Positions 48,245 to 57,187 are shown, counted from the first letter of the stretch. The stretch is 64,000 nt of DNA from Desulfocurvus vexinensis DSM 17965 (GCF_000519125.1 NZ_JAEX01000012.1:1-64000), one strand, 5' to 3'. The notes: generated from the sequence alone by a model not told the origin. Made by a program: numbers and translations.

Positions 48245-49516
48245 CTATTTCTTGAAGTCGCGCAGCATCTTCACGGCGCAGTACTCGCCGCACATGGCGC
48301 ATTCCTCGCGGTCGGCGTGGGCCTGGCGGCGGTGGCGGACCATGGGCGGGTCCAGGGCCAGGTCGGCCATGGCCTTCCAGTCCAGGGCCGCGCGGGCGCG
48401 CGAGATGTCCAGGTCGCGGCGTACGGCCAGGGGACGGCCCAGGGCGTTTTCCGCGCTCTGGGCGGCGATGCGCGAGGCCAGCACGCCCTGGCGCACGTCC
48501 TCGCCGTCGGGCAGGGTCAGGTGCTCCGCCGGGGTCAGGTAGCACAGGAAGTCCGCCCCGAAGTAGGCGGCCATGGCCCCGCCGATGGCCCCGGCGATGT
48601 GGTCGTAGCCCGGGGCGCTGTCGGTGGTCAGCGGGCCGAGGACGTAGAGCGGCGCGCCGTGGCACAGGCGCTTGATGCCCTGGATCTGGGCCTGCACCTG
48701 GTGCAGCGGCACATGCCCGGGGCCCTCGATCATCACCTGCACCCCGCGCGCCCAGGCCCGGCGGGTCAGCTCGGCCAGCACCACGACCTCTTCCCACTGC
48801 GCGGGGTCGCCCGCGTCGCAGCCCGCGCCCGGGCGCATTCCGTCGCCCAGGGACAGGGTCACGTTGTGGCGCACGGCGATGTCCAGCAGCTGGTCGTAGT
48901 GCGTGAGCAGCGGGTTTTCCTGATTGTGGGTCTTCATCCAGCGCACGGTGATGGACCCGCCGCGCGAGACCACGCCCAGCACGCGCCCGGCCTCTTCCAC
49001 CAGGGCCGCCGCGCGGCGGGTCACCCCGCAATGCACGGTCATGAAGTCCACGCCCTGCTCGGCCTGGCGCTCGATTTCCTCCAGCAGTTCCTGGGCGCTG
49101 AAGCTGGCGGGGTCCTCCTTGGCGCGGATGTACTTCTGCACGCAGCCGTAGAGCGGCACTGTGCCCAGGGGCAGGGGGCTCGCGGCCAGCATTGCGGCGC
49201 GGATGGCGTCCAGATCGCCGCCGGTGGACAGGTCCATGACCGTGTGCGCGCCGCTGGCCTCGGCGATCTGGAGCTTCAGGATTTCCTTGTCCGGGGCCTC
49301 CACGAAGGGCGAGGTGCCGATGTTGGCGTTGACCTTCACCGTGGCGGGCTGGCCGACCAGGGTCGGCAGGACCCCGGCGTGGGCCGGGTTGGCCAAGAGC
49401 ACCATGGTGCCGTCGGCGATGGCCTGGCGGATCAGTTCGGGTTCCAGGGCTTCGCGCTTGGCCAGCGCGGGCAGGTGCTCGTCCAGAAGTCGCGTGAGAA
49501 CGGGATTGTTTGGCAT
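48245..49516 (-). CDS. thiC: Phosphomethylpyrimidine synthase
   Basis: A 423-residue radical-SAM enzyme that makes the HMP pyrimidine of thiamine from aminoimidazole ribotide. The motifs are VNANIGTS, MDLSTGGDL, GSITVRWM, LGDGMRPGAG and GPLTTDSAPGYDHIAGAIGGA. The C-terminal cluster motif reads CAMCGEYC (residues 406-413), a CX2CX3C spacing one residue shorter than the CX2CX4C of E. coli ThiC. This is the short form, without the long N-terminal extension. It lies 9 bp after lgt in the same transcript; no TPP riboswitch is seen upstream. Confidence 0.95.
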   Translation of the reverse strand: MPNNPVLTRLLDEHLPALAKREALEPELIRQAIADGTMVLLANPAHAGVLPTLVGQPATVKVNANIGTSPFVEAPDKEILKLQIAEASGAHTVMDLSTGGDLDAIRAAMLAASPLPLGTVPLYGCVQKYIRAKEDPASFSAQELLEEIERQAEQGVDFMTVHCGVTRRAAALVEEAGRVLGVVSRGGSITVRWMKTHNQENPLLTHYDQLLDIAVRHNVTLSLGDGMRPGAGCDAGDPAQWEEVVVLAELTRRAWARGVQVMIEGPGHVPLHQVQAQIQGIKRLCHGAPLYVLGPLTTDSAPGYDHIAGAIGGAMAAYFGADFLCYLTPAEHLTLPDGEDVRQGVLASRIAAQSAENALGRPLAVRRDLDISRARAALDWKAMADLALDPPMVRHRRQAHADREECAMCGEYCAVKMLRDFKK

Positions 49517-49525
49517 GGCCTCGAA

Positions 49526-50332
49526 TTATGTTGCGGGTTGGCGCGGGCCCCGGGAATAGGCCCGCCAGAGCAGGAAGACCCCGTACAGGGCCAGGGGGAT
49601 GGACAGGAGCTGGCCCATGGTCAGCCCGCCCGTCAACAGGCCCAGATGGGCGTCGGGCTCGCGGAAGAACTCCACCGCGAAGCGGAACGTCCCGTATCCG
49701 GCGGCGAACAGCCCCGACACGGCGCCCTCGGGGCGCCTGCGTGCGGAGAACCACCAGCACAGGGCGAACAGCACGACGCCCTCCAGGGCGAATTCATAGA
49801 GCTGGGAGGGGTGGCGCGGGTAGGGCCCGGCCTCCCAGCCCGGGAAGATCATGGCCCAGGGCGCGTCGCTCACGCGGCCCCACAGCTCGCCGTTGATGAA
49901 GTTGCCGATGCGCCCGGCCCCCAGGCCCAGGGGCACCAGCGGGGCGATGAAGTCCGACACGGCGAAAAAGCTTTTGCCCGCGCGCCGGGCAAAGAGCCAG
50001 AAGCAGACGAGCACCCCCAGCAGCCCGCCGTGGAAGGACATGCCGCCCTCCCACAGTCGTACGATGCGCAGCGGGTCGGCCAGGTAGGCCATGGGCTCGT
50101 AGAAGACCACGTAGCCCAGCCGCCCGCCCAGGATGACCCCGAGCATGAGCAGCGCCACCAGGTCGTCCACCTGGGTCCCGCTCCAGCCCGAGCCGGGGCG
50201 CGAGGCGCGCCAACGCCCCAGCCCCCAGCCGCCCAGGAAGCCGATCATGTACATCAGCCCGTACCAGCGCACGGCCAGCGGACCGACGGCCACGGCCACG
50301 GGGTCGAAATGGGGGAAGGTCAGGGCGAGCAT
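49526..50332 (-). CDS. lgt: Prolipoprotein diacylglyceryl transferase
   Basis: A 268-residue inner-membrane enzyme that adds diacylglycerol to the lipobox Cys, the first step of lipoprotein maturation. It has seven membrane segments. The Lgt signatures are [15 protein letters not shown] (near 22), [11 protein letters not shown] (near 95) and [18 protein letters not shown] (near 135), with [10 protein letters not shown] (near 175) and the terminal [11 protein letters not shown]. The start at 50332 fits the family N-terminus. Precedes thiC by 9 bp, an unusual pairing. Confidence 0.94.
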   Translation of the reverse strand: MLALTFPHFDPVAVAVGPLAVRWYGLMYMIGFLGGWGLGRWRASRPGSGWSGTQVDDLVALLMLGVILGGRLGYVVFYEPMAYLADPLRIVRLWEGGMSFHGGLLGVLVCFWLFARRAGKSFFAVSDFIAPLVPLGLGAGRIGNFINGELWGRVSDAPWAMIFPGWEAGPYPRHPSQLYEFALEGVVLFALCWWFSARRRPEGAVSGLFAAGYGTFRFAVEFFREPDAHLGLLTGGLTMGQLLSIPLALYGVFLLWRAYSRGPRQPAT

Positions 50333-50461
50333 GGGCGGCTCCGGCGGGGCGGGCGGGCTGACGGTTGTAGAAGTCCTGTTCGCGGGGTGCGAACTGCGGC
50401 GGGCTGGCGGCGCAGACAAGCCGGGGCCCGCCGACGGGGGCAGGCGCCCGGCGGCGGCGCG

Positions 50462-50992
50462 CTAGGCGTCCTGGGCCATCCAGCGGCCCACGGCGGCGGC
50501 CTCCTCCTTCCAGCCCCCGGAGAACCGCAGGGCCAGGAACTCCAGGAACACGCAGTCCAGGAAGGCCAGCCCGCGCTCCATGAGGTACATCTTTTCCAGG
50601 AAGGCCGAGTCGGGGTCTTCGCCCTCCTCGCGCCGGGTTTCCACCTTGGGGGTCTTGAAGGACGACAGGCTGAAGTCCTCGGCCTTGAGGGTCGCGGTCC
50701 ACTGCTCGGCGTCGGCCTCGATGCGCACCAGGGCCTTGGAGACCTTCTTGCCCATGGCCAGCCCGATCTTGGCCTCGCGCAGCTCGCTGAGTAGCCCGCT
50801 GACCGAGGTCGTCTCCTTGGCGTCGCCCTCCCCGCCGGTGACGGACACGCGCTGCTCCATGAACAGCGCAAAGGGTTCGCCGGAGTCGGCCTTGAAGCGC
50901 CCGGCCTGCGACTCGCTCTTGTACCACATCCAGGTCAGGAACTCCTGGCCCAGCACGATGTCCGTCATTTCCCCGAGATATGCGTGTTCCAT
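50462..50992 (-). CDS. RdgC-like C-terminal-half protein
   Basis: A 176-residue soluble protein that follows the rdgC-like gene by 11 bp on the same strand. Its beginning (VLGQEFLTWMWYKSESQAGRF, then FALFMEQRVSV) resembles the part of RdgC that starts with LTEWVRSG and GxF. The centre is a long charged helix region, and MERGLAFLDCVFLEFLALRF is near the C-terminus. I read it as the missing C-terminal portion of RdgC carried on a separate gene; an unrelated partner is possible. Start at 50992 follows GGAGG by 4 bases. Confidence 0.65.
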   Translation of the reverse strand: MEHAYLGEMTDIVLGQEFLTWMWYKSESQAGRFKADSGEPFALFMEQRVSVTGGEGDAKETTSVSGLLSELREAKIGLAMGKKVSKALVRIEADAEQWTATLKAEDFSLSSFKTPKVETRREEGEDPDSAFLEKMYLMERGLAFLDCVFLEFLALRFSGGWKEEAAAVGRWMAQDA

Positions 50993-51003
50993 GCGCCCTC
51001 CGG

Positions 51004-51621
51004 CTAGACGAAGATGGTCGGTTCAAGGTCTTCCAGGGCGCTGGCGCGCTCCTCGCCCAGCCGGGCCAGGGCCTGGTAGTAGGGCGTCATGGGCTCCAGG
51101 TGCAGGTCGAAGGTCATGGTGAACATGTCCTCGAACAGCGCGCGCAGCTTGCTCTGGATGGAGGCCAGGTAGACCACGCCGCTGGTGGTGTTCCAGACCA
51201 CGTCGAACTGCGCGGGGATGGGCAGGGTCCGGGCCATGAGCCGCAGCTTGGTCTGCTCCTTAAGCTCGGTCTTGCGGTCGCGCGAGACATAGGCCTTGCC
51301 CTTGGTCTGCTCCATGCGCGCCATCTCGTCGGCCAGGGCCAGGGCCAGGTGCTTCTTGAACACCGCCGGGGAGACGCGCCGCGTATCCAGGCGCAGGCCC
51401 ATGGTGATGAATTCGCCCTTCTGCGGCGGGGCCGTGCGCCAGTCGGCGTCGAGCATGTCGTCGAAGGCCACCCAGCCGAAGGAGCGCTCATCGGACGTGT
51501 GGTCGATGTCCTTGAAGGCGTTGCGGCGCAGCCGGTCGGCGATCTCGGGCCACAGGGTGTCCGGGATCTCCTCGATGATGCGGTAGCGCGTGAAGCTCGC
51601 GCTGGCGGAAAGAAAGCCCAC
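51004..51621 (-). CDS. RdgC-family recombination-associated protein, N-terminal portion
   Basis: A 205-residue protein with the RdgC N-terminal pattern: a ferredoxin-like start (GFLSASASFTRYRIIEEIP), then FGWVAFDDMLDA and GEFITMGLRLDTRRVSP. KKHLALALADEMARM and a central KTELKEQTKLRLM follow. RdgC binds dsDNA as a ring and modulates RecA. E. coli RdgC is about 300 residues; this protein stops near residue 205, and the next gene appears to supply the rest. GTG start at 51621, 8 bases after AAGGAG; no in-frame ATG is near. Confidence 0.75.
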   Translation of the reverse strand: MGFLSASASFTRYRIIEEIPDTLWPEIADRLRRNAFKDIDHTSDERSFGWVAFDDMLDADWRTAPPQKGEFITMGLRLDTRRVSPAVFKKHLALALADEMARMEQTKGKAYVSRDRKTELKEQTKLRLMARTLPIPAQFDVVWNTTSGVVYLASIQSKLRALFEDMFTMTFDLHLEPMTPYYQALARLGEERASALEDLEPTIFV

Positions 51622-51834
51622 GGTGGATTCTCCTTGTTCGTCCGGGCGGGGGAGGGGCGGCGGCCCGGGGCGGGTGCGCCCCCTGGGGCCCGCCCCTTCC
51701 TTACCCTTCGGCGCGCCCGCGGGCAACCCCAAAGCCGGGGCGCGGCCCGGGGCGCGTTGCCGCCGCCCGCGTTTTGCCGTAGCCTGGGGCTGACCCCTCC
51801 CCCCAACCAGGGCCGCGCGCCCGACGGAGCCGCT

Positions 51835-52428
51835 ATGCCCCGCTACAACGGCATCAACCACCTGGCCATGGTCACCGGCGACATGGATGCCACCGTGCGC
51901 TTCTGGCGCGATCTGCTGGGCATGCGCCTGGTGGCGGGCCTGGGCCGCCCGGGCTACCGCCACTACTTCTTCGAGATCGATGGCCGCGACATGATCGCCT
52001 TCTTCGAATGGCCCGGGGCCCGGCCCCTGGAGATGAAGGACCACGGCGTTCCCGTGCGCGGGCCCGCGGGCTTCGACCATGTGGCCATCGGCGTGGCCAG
52101 CGAGGAGGACCTGCATGAGGTGCGTGCCCTGCTGGCGGCCTCGGGCTGCGAGCCCTCGCCGGTCATCGACCACGGCTTCATCCACTCGGTCTACTGCTTC
52201 GACCCCAACATGATCCCCATCGAATTCTCCTGGGCCGTGCCCGGGGCCGACCCGCGCGCGCGCCCGGTCATGGCCGACAGCGCCCCGGGCGGCCCCGCCG
52301 CCGAAGGCCCGGACCCCCAGCCCGGCCACTGGCCCCCCGCCGGGCCGCAAACCGAGGACGACCGCGAGGTCTACCCCGGCGAAGGCCTGGAACTGCTCGA
52401 CCCCGCGCGCAACGCCTGGCGCCGCTGA
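51835..52428 (+). CDS. Glyoxalase/VOC-family metalloprotein
   Basis: A 197-residue protein with a vicinal oxygen chelate fold in the first 140 residues: NHLAMVTGDMDATVRFWRDLLGM, HYFFEID, FDHVAIGV and DPNMIPIEFSW. These supply the usual His/His/Glu metal ligands. The last 55 residues are a Pro/Gly-rich tail. Activity may be dioxygenase or lyase type; the substrate is not predictable. GGAG lies 6 bases before the ATG. Confidence 0.85.
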   Translation: MPRYNGINHLAMVTGDMDATVRFWRDLLGMRLVAGLGRPGYRHYFFEIDGRDMIAFFEWPGARPLEMKDHGVPVRGPAGFDHVAIGVASEEDLHEVRALLAASGCEPSPVIDHGFIHSVYCFDPNMIPIEFSWAVPGADPRARPVMADSAPGGPAAEGPDPQPGHWPPAGPQTEDDREVYPGEGLELLDPARNAWRR

Positions 52429-52728
52429 GGCAGCGGGGGGGCGGCGGAGGCAAGGGAAGCGAGAGAGGGGGGCGGGGGAGGCTTTTTCTGGCGCCAAAAG
52501 TCTCCCCCGCCCCCCTCTCTCGCGCTCTCTCCCCCCACCCCCGCCAAAATGCGCTCTCGCGGGAGGCTTTTGGGCGTCGTGCGCGGGGGCAGGGAAGAAC
52601 CCGGAACTGGGGGGCTGTGGGGAGGGGCGAGGCCTTTCGGAGTGGCCGTTGGGAAGGGGAACGGCCTGGGCGCGGGCTTCGGCGAGGAGCAGCGGGAGGC
52701 GGAGAATTTTTTTGGGCCCCGGAATGGA
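52429..52728. other. Intergenic, purine/pyrimidine-rich, no gene seen
   Basis: Contains long G/A and C/T runs and the 22-bp inverted repeat at 52459-52523; otherwise nothing recognisable. Confidence 0.5.
52459..52523. repeat. 22-bp perfect inverted repeat with polypurine arm
   Basis: Arm 52459-52480 (all purine except two C) pairs exactly with 52502-52523 around a 21-nt loop containing GGCGCC and short T and A runs. It lies 30 bp after the VOC gene and could act as its terminator. Confidence 0.7.
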
Positions 52729-52762
52729 ACCGGCCTCCCTCGCACGGGCGGGGGAGGCCGGT
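52729..52762 (-). terminator. Probable terminator of cydAB
   Basis: An 11-bp stem ACCGGCCTCCC/GGGAGGCCGGT, 23 bp past the cydB stop. On the minus strand TTCCATTCC follows, so the U-tract is poor; the structure is strong. Confidence 0.55.
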
Positions 52763-52785
52763 TTGGTGTTGGGTGCGGGGCGGGC

Positions 52786-53814
52786 CTAGTAGGCTTCCTC
52801 GTAGTCCAGGTGCTCGTCGGTGATCTTGTGCGAGAAGGTCCGGTAGACCCAGAACTGGTAGGCGATGACGATGGGCACCATGACCAGGGCCACGCCGAGC
52901 ATGATCTTCAGGGTCAGCGGGCTGGAGGCCGAGTTGAAGATGGTCATGGACCACCCGGGGTTGAGGGACGAGGGCAGCAGGGCCGGGAACAGGCCGACCA
53001 CGCCGAACATGGTCACGCCGACGATGAACGTGGCGCTGGCCACCCAGGCGCGGACCATCTTCCCCGCGCCCAGGGCCGGGCGGATGGCCACCAGGGCCGC
53101 CACCGTGCCCACCGGGATGGCCAGCAGCAGCGGGGTCTTCAGGTAGTTGTTGAACAGGACGGTATCCACGGCGGTGTAGGCCAGGAAGAGCACCGTGCCG
53201 ATCACGGCGATGGGCCAGGTCTTGATGGCCGTGGCCTGGGCGCGGTCGTGCAGGGCGCCCTGGCTCTTGATGGCCAGCCAGATGGCCCCGTGCTGCACGA
53301 ACAGCACCACGAAGACCACCCCGCCCAAGAGGCCGTAGGGGTTGAGCAGTTGCAGCAGCCCTTCCTGGTTCACGCCCTGGGCGTCGATGGGGATGCCCCG
53401 GAAGATGTTGGCAAAAGCCACGCCGAGCAGCAGCGCCGGGGCGAAGGAGCCCACGAAGTGGCAGGCGTCCCACACCTTGCGCCAGGCCTCGGAGTCCACC
53501 TTGGAGCGGAACTCGAAGGACACCCCGCGCAGGATCAGCGCGAACAGCAGCAGGAACAGCGCCGCGTACATGCCCGAGAACAGCACGGCATAGGCCGCCG
53601 GGAAGGCCGCGAAGGTCACGCCGCCCGCCGTGATCAGCCAGACCTCGTTGCCGTCCCAGAAGGGCCCGGCGGCGTTGTAGATGGTCCGGCGTTCGGTTTC
53701 ATTTTTGGCGATGAAGGGCAAAAGCGTGCCCATGCCCAGGTCGAAGCCGTCGAGCATGAAGTATATGGCCCACAGCAAGCCCCACAACAGGAACCATATG
53801 GTTTCGAGAATCAT
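52786..53814 (-). CDS. cydB: Cytochrome bd quinol oxidase subunit II
   Basis: A 342-residue membrane protein with eight or nine helices. It partners CydA in a high-affinity quinol oxidase that reduces O2 to water and protects anaerobes. The motifs are FLLWGLLWAIYFMLDGFDLGMG, AGPFWDGNEVWLITAGG and FVGSFAPALLLGVAFANIFRG. The C-terminal helix precedes HKITDEHLDYEEAY. It follows cydA by 62 bp. Confidence 0.95.
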   Translation of the reverse strand: MILETIWFLLWGLLWAIYFMLDGFDLGMGTLLPFIAKNETERRTIYNAAGPFWDGNEVWLITAGGVTFAAFPAAYAVLFSGMYAALFLLLFALILRGVSFEFRSKVDSEAWRKVWDACHFVGSFAPALLLGVAFANIFRGIPIDAQGVNQEGLLQLLNPYGLLGGVVFVVLFVQHGAIWLAIKSQGALHDRAQATAIKTWPIAVIGTVLFLAYTAVDTVLFNNYLKTPLLLAIPVGTVAALVAIRPALGAGKMVRAWVASATFIVGVTMFGVVGLFPALLPSSLNPGWSMTIFNSASSPLTLKIMLGVALVMVPIVIAYQFWVYRTFSHKITDEHLDYEEAY

Positions 53815-53876
53815 GGTCGCATCCCTCGCTGGTTGCGGTTGTTCCGATGGTCGCCTTGGCTACGCGGGGCGGGGCC

Positions 53877-55175
53877 TCACGCGGGCCCCTTGCGGGCGTA
53901 CTTGAAGAGCAGGAAGATATCCACCGCGCCCAGCAGCAGGTACATGAGCGTCAGCGCCACCAGCGACACGGCCACCTGCGAGGCCGCGATGGGCGACACG
54001 CCCTCGGAGGTGCGCATCAGCCCGTAGACGATCCACGGCTGGCGCCCGACCTCGGCCACGATCCACCCGAACTGGTGCGCCAGATAGGGCAGGGGGATGG
54101 CGTAGACCAGCGCCTTGAGCAGCCAGGGCACCTGGGTCAGCCGGTTGCGGAACAGCCAGGCCAGGGCCGCCAGGCCCACGAACAGCGTGCCCAGCCCGAC
54201 CATGGCCCGGAAGGCCAGGAAGGTCAGGGCAACCGGGGGGCGGTCCTGCGCGGGCACGTCGTTCAGGCCCATGACCACCGCGCTGGGGTCGTTGTAGGCC
54301 AGGAAGGAGAGCAGCCCGGGCACCGGCAGAGCCTCCACGAGGTTGCCCTCGCCGCCGAAATTGGGAATCTGCAAGAGGTACATGGGCGCGTTGGCCTGGG
54401 TCTCCCAGTGCGACTCCATGGCCGCCAGCTTCACGGGCTGCACCCGGGCCACTTCGTTGCCGTGCAGGTGGCCCTGGGCGGCGGTGAGCACCGAGAAGAT
54501 CAGCGCGGCCCACATGCCCATGCGAAACGACTTGGTGAAGAAGTCCACGTTGCTGCGGCGCAGCAGATGCCAGGCCGAGATGCCCATGATGAAGAACCCG
54601 GCCAGGGTCAGCGCGCCGGGGATGACGTGCAGGAACTGGTTCCACCCGAAGGGGTTGGTGATGACGTCGAAGAAGTCCGCCAGTTCGGCGCGGCCGTTGC
54701 GCAGCACGTAGCCCACGGGGTTCTGCATGAAACCGTTGGCCAAAAGGATCCACAGGGCCGAGGTGTTGGCGGCGATGGCCACGATCCAGATGCAGGCCGC
54801 GTGCAGCTTGGGCGAGAGCTTGTCCCAGCCGAAGACCCACACGGCGATGAAGGTGGACTCCAGGAAGAAGGCCACCGTGGCCTCGATGGCCAGAAGCGAG
54901 CCGAAGATGTCGCCCACATAGGCCGAATAGCGCGACCAGTTGGTGCCGAACTGGAACTCCAGGGTGATGCCCGTGACCACGCCCAGGGCGAAGTTGATGA
55001 GGAACAGCTTGCCCCAGAACTTGGCCATGCGTTTGTAGGTCTCGTCGCCGCTGGTGACGTACTTCGTCTCCATGATCGCCACCATGATGACCAGCCCCAG
55101 GGTCAGCGGCACGAAGATGAAATGGAACATCGTCGCTGCCGCGAACTGGAGCCTGGAAAGAAGCAGTGCGTCCAT
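53877..55175 (-). CDS. cydA: Cytochrome bd quinol oxidase subunit I
   Basis: A 432-residue heme-bearing subunit. The first helix has RLQFAATMFHFIFVPLTLGL with the heme-ligand His; GVVTGITLEFQFGTNWSRY and EATVAFFLESTFIAVWVFGWDKLSPKLH are hallmark segments. VAEVGRQPWIVYGLMRT is the conserved GRQPW quinol-site motif. The Q-loop is short, as in most non-enteric bd oxidases. It sits directly upstream of cydB and downstream of the dfx-rub-roo genes, all oxygen-defence functions. Confidence 0.96.
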   Translation of the reverse strand: MDALLLSRLQFAAATMFHFIFVPLTLGLVIMVAIMETKYVTSGDETYKRMAKFWGKLFLINFALGVVTGITLEFQFGTNWSRYSAYVGDIFGSLLAIEATVAFFLESTFIAVWVFGWDKLSPKLHAACIWIVAIAANTSALWILLANGFMQNPVGYVLRNGRAELADFFDVITNPFGWNQFLHVIPGALTLAGFFIMGISAWHLLRRSNVDFFTKSFRMGMWAALIFSVLTAAQGHLHGNEVARVQPVKLAAMESHWETQANAPMYLLQIPNFGGEGNLVEALPVPGLLSFLAYNDPSAVVMGLNDVPAQDRPPVALTFLAFRAMVGLGTLFVGLAALAWLFRNRLTQVPWLLKALVYAIPLPYLAHQFGWIVAEVGRQPWIVYGLMRTSEGVSPIAASQVAVSLVALTLMYLLLGAVDIFLLFKYARKGPA

Positions 55176-55222
55176 AGGGCACCCCCCCCGGGAAGAATGT
55201 TGCGGAATGTATTGCCGCCGGT

Positions 55223-55249
55223 CGGGGAGGGCCCGCAGGGCCCTCCCCG
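55223..55249 (-). terminator. Hairpin after roo
   Basis: A perfect 12-bp GC stem with a 3-nt loop, 7 bp past the roo stop; no U-tract. It separates the dfx-rub-roo unit from cydAB. Confidence 0.5.
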
Positions 55250-55256
55250 GCGCGGA

Positions 55257-56459
55257 TTACAGTTTTGCCTTCAGGGTCCGGCCCACGGCCCGGCCCAGAT
55301 CCACGCACTGGTCCAGCACCGCCCGGTCGGGCACGTGCTTGACCTTCACCGCCGGGTCCACCACCTCGAAGCTCATGTCCGCGAGCCACTGGGTGATGAT
55401 CTTCACGCATTCGCCGCTCCAGCCGAAGGAGCCGAAGGCCGCGCCGACCTTGTTCTGGGGCCGCAGGCCCTTCATGTAGGTCAGCAGGTCGGCCACCAGG
55501 GGCAGGATGCCGTTGTTGTGCGTGGGCGAGCCCACCACCACGGCCCCGGCCTGGAAGATCTCGGTCATCACCTCGCTGTGGTGGAAGCTCTTGAGGTGCA
55601 TCACGCGCACGGACACGCCCTCGTCCATGAGCCCGTCGGCCACGGCGTGGGCCATGCGCTCGGTGGAGTGCCACATGGTGTCGAAGACGACCACGGCCCG
55701 GTTGGCGGGCTTCTGGGCCGCGAATTCGGCGTAGGTGTCCAGGGCGAAGTCCACCATCTCCTTGCCGCGGAAGATCAGCCCGTGGTCCGGGGCGATCATG
55801 TCGATGTCCAGGCCCATCTCGGCCACGGTGGCCAGGGTTTTTTCCACCACCGGCGAGTACGGCGTGATGATGTTGGCGTAGTATTCGGTCATCCGCCGCT
55901 TGAGGTGGGCGCGGTCGATCTGGTCGGCGAAGCGCTCGGAGGAGGCGATGTTCTGGCCGAAGGCGTCGTTGGCGATGAGCAGTTTGTCTTCGGGGATGTA
56001 GGAGAGCATGGAGTCGGGCCAGTGCAGCATCCGGGTTTCCAGGAAGTGCACCGTGCGCCGGCCCAGGCTCAGGGTGGAGCCGGATTTCATGGCCTGCACG
56101 GGCCAGCCCGTGGTGTCGAAGTGGGCCTCCATGGCCCGCTGGCCCATGGGCGAGCAGAAGACCTTCTCGGGCTTGCAGGCCGCGATGAGCTCGGGCAGGC
56201 AGCCGCTGTGGTCGGGCTCCAGGTGGTTGGCCACGATGTAGTCGATCTTGCAGGGGTCCACCACCTGGGACAGGCACTCCAGGAACTCGTCCTTGAAGGG
56301 CGCCTTCACGGTGTCGAACAGGGTGATCTTCTCGTCGAAGACGAGATAGGCGTTGTAGGTGGTGCCGAAGCGGGCCAGGGAGTAGCCGTGGAAGTCGATG
56401 TTGTTCCAATCGACCGCCCCGACCCAGTGGATGCCGTCTTTGATCTGTACGGGTCGCAT
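55257..56459 (-). CDS. roo: Rubredoxin:oxygen oxidoreductase (flavodiiron protein)
   Basis: A 400-residue cytosolic flavodiiron enzyme. It reduces O2 to water (and often NO) with electrons from rubredoxin. The N-terminal metallo-beta-lactamase domain has the diiron motif HLEPDH (near 80), GWPVQAMKSG and further His/Asp ligands (APDHG near 226). The C-terminal flavodoxin domain (about 255-395) has VVFDTMWHSTERMA and VGSPTHNNG for FMN. Its electron donor rubredoxin is encoded immediately upstream, as in other Desulfovibrio dfx-rub-roo clusters. Confidence 0.95.
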   Translation of the reverse strand: MRPVQIKDGIHWVGAVDWNNIDFHGYSLARFGTTYNAYLVFDEKITLFDTVKAPFKDEFLECLSQVVDPCKIDYIVANHLEPDHSGCLPELIAACKPEKVFCSPMGQRAMEAHFDTTGWPVQAMKSGSTLSLGRRTVHFLETRMLHWPDSMLSYIPEDKLLIANDAFGQNIASSERFADQIDRAHLKRRMTEYYANIITPYSPVVEKTLATVAEMGLDIDMIAPDHGLIFRGKEMVDFALDTYAEFAAQKPANRAVVVFDTMWHSTERMAHAVADGLMDEGVSVRVMHLKSFHHSEVMTEIFQAGAVVVGSPTHNNGILPLVADLLTYMKGLRPQNKVGAAFGSFGWSGECVKIITQWLADMSFEVVDPAVKVKHVPDRAVLDQCVDLGRAVGRTLKAKL

Positions 56460-56514
56460 GGGTGTCTTGCCTCTATGTGCTGGCGCGCGCGGCGCCGTGG
56501 TGCCGGATGGGGAA

Positions 56515-56540
56515 GGCGGCGGGGCGCTCGCCCCGCCGCC
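56515..56540 (-). repeat. Intercistronic hairpin between rubredoxin and roo
   Basis: A perfect 11-bp GC stem with a 4-nt loop, 7 bp past the rubredoxin stop. It could allow a shorter, more abundant rubredoxin transcript. Confidence 0.55.
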
Positions 56541-56546
56541 TGACGG

Positions 56547-56705
56547 TTATTCCTTTTCGAACTGGTCCTTGGGGGCGCCGCATACGGGGCAGACCCACCC
56601 TGCGGGCAGCTTGTCGAAGCTGGTGCCCGCGGGGACGTTGGAATCCGGGTCGCCCTCGGCGGGGTCGTAGACATAGCCGCAGATGGTGCAGACGTATTTG
56701 TCCAT
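56547..56705 (-). CDS. Rubredoxin
   Basis: A 52-residue electron carrier with one Fe(Cys)4 site: CTICG (about 6-10) and CPVCG (about 39-43). The start is [19 protein letters not shown]. It donates electrons to the flavodiiron oxidase encoded 87 bp downstream and can serve superoxide reductase upstream. This is the typical length and sequence of Desulfovibrio rubredoxin. Confidence 0.97.
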   Translation of the reverse strand: MDKYVCTICGYVYDPAEGDPDSNVPAGTSFDKLPAGWVCPVCGAPKDQFEKE

Positions 56706-56741
56706 CGGTGTTTTCCCGTGCTGTTGGCTTGAGGTTGCGGG

Positions 56742-57122
56742 CTAGGCCTCGGCCTTCCACAGGCCGTGCAGGTTGCAGTACTCGCGCGCCGTGACCTTGG
56801 CGGCCTTGGTGCAGAAGGTCGCCACGGGGGTGTCGCCGGGGGCGAGCTGCTTGCGCATGACCACGCCGTCGGCGATGAGCTCGATCCATTCGATCCAGTG
56901 CTTCTCCTCCATGGGGTGCAGCACGCTGCCGACGCTGACCTTGTAGCCGTCGGCGGTCTTCTCGATGACCGGGACGTGCTTTTCCTTGGCCGCGTCCACG
57001 GTGTTCTCCTTGAACAGCTTCATGGGTTCGCCGCAGCACACCAGCTCACCGCCGCCCGCATGGACGACCTCGACGATATTGCCGCACGCGGCGCATTTGT
57101 AGATTTCCAGCAGTTCAGGCAT
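56742..57122 (-). CDS. dfx: Desulfoferrodoxin (superoxide reductase)
   Basis: A 126-residue two-iron superoxide reductase that reduces superoxide to peroxide without making O2. The N-terminal centre I is a rubredoxin-like Fe(Cys)4 site (CAAC near 10-13, then CC near 29-30). The catalytic centre II has EKHVPV (Lys and His near 47-49), [13 protein letters not shown] and CNLHG with the axial Cys. AAGGAGG precedes the start by 5 bases. It is first in the dfx-rub-roo run. Confidence 0.97.
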   Translation of the reverse strand: MPELLEIYKCAACGNIVEVVHAGGGELVCCGEPMKLFKENTVDAAKEKHVPVIEKTADGYKVSVGSVLHPMEEKHWIEWIELIADGVVMRKQLAPGDTPVATFCTKAAKVTAREYCNLHGLWKAEA

Positions 57123-57171
57123 GGGGTCCTCCTTGGTCTTGGAGGGGTGTTCCCTCCATTGGTTCAAGTGA

Positions 57172-57187
57172 TATTAGTTCCTATTAG
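57172..57187. promoter_or_regulatory. Direct repeat upstream of dfx
   Basis: TATTAG occurs twice (57172-57177 and 57182-57187), one helical turn apart, in an AT-rich patch within the 71-bp gap before dfx. It is likely part of the dfx promoter or a regulator site; a GGAGGG/CCCTCC hairpin (57151-57167) follows in the leader. Confidence 0.4.

Noticed and set aside
49517-50460. TPP riboswitch expected upstream of thiC
   Set aside because: thiC starts 9 bp after lgt, and no CTGAGA-type THI element was found there or upstream of lgt.
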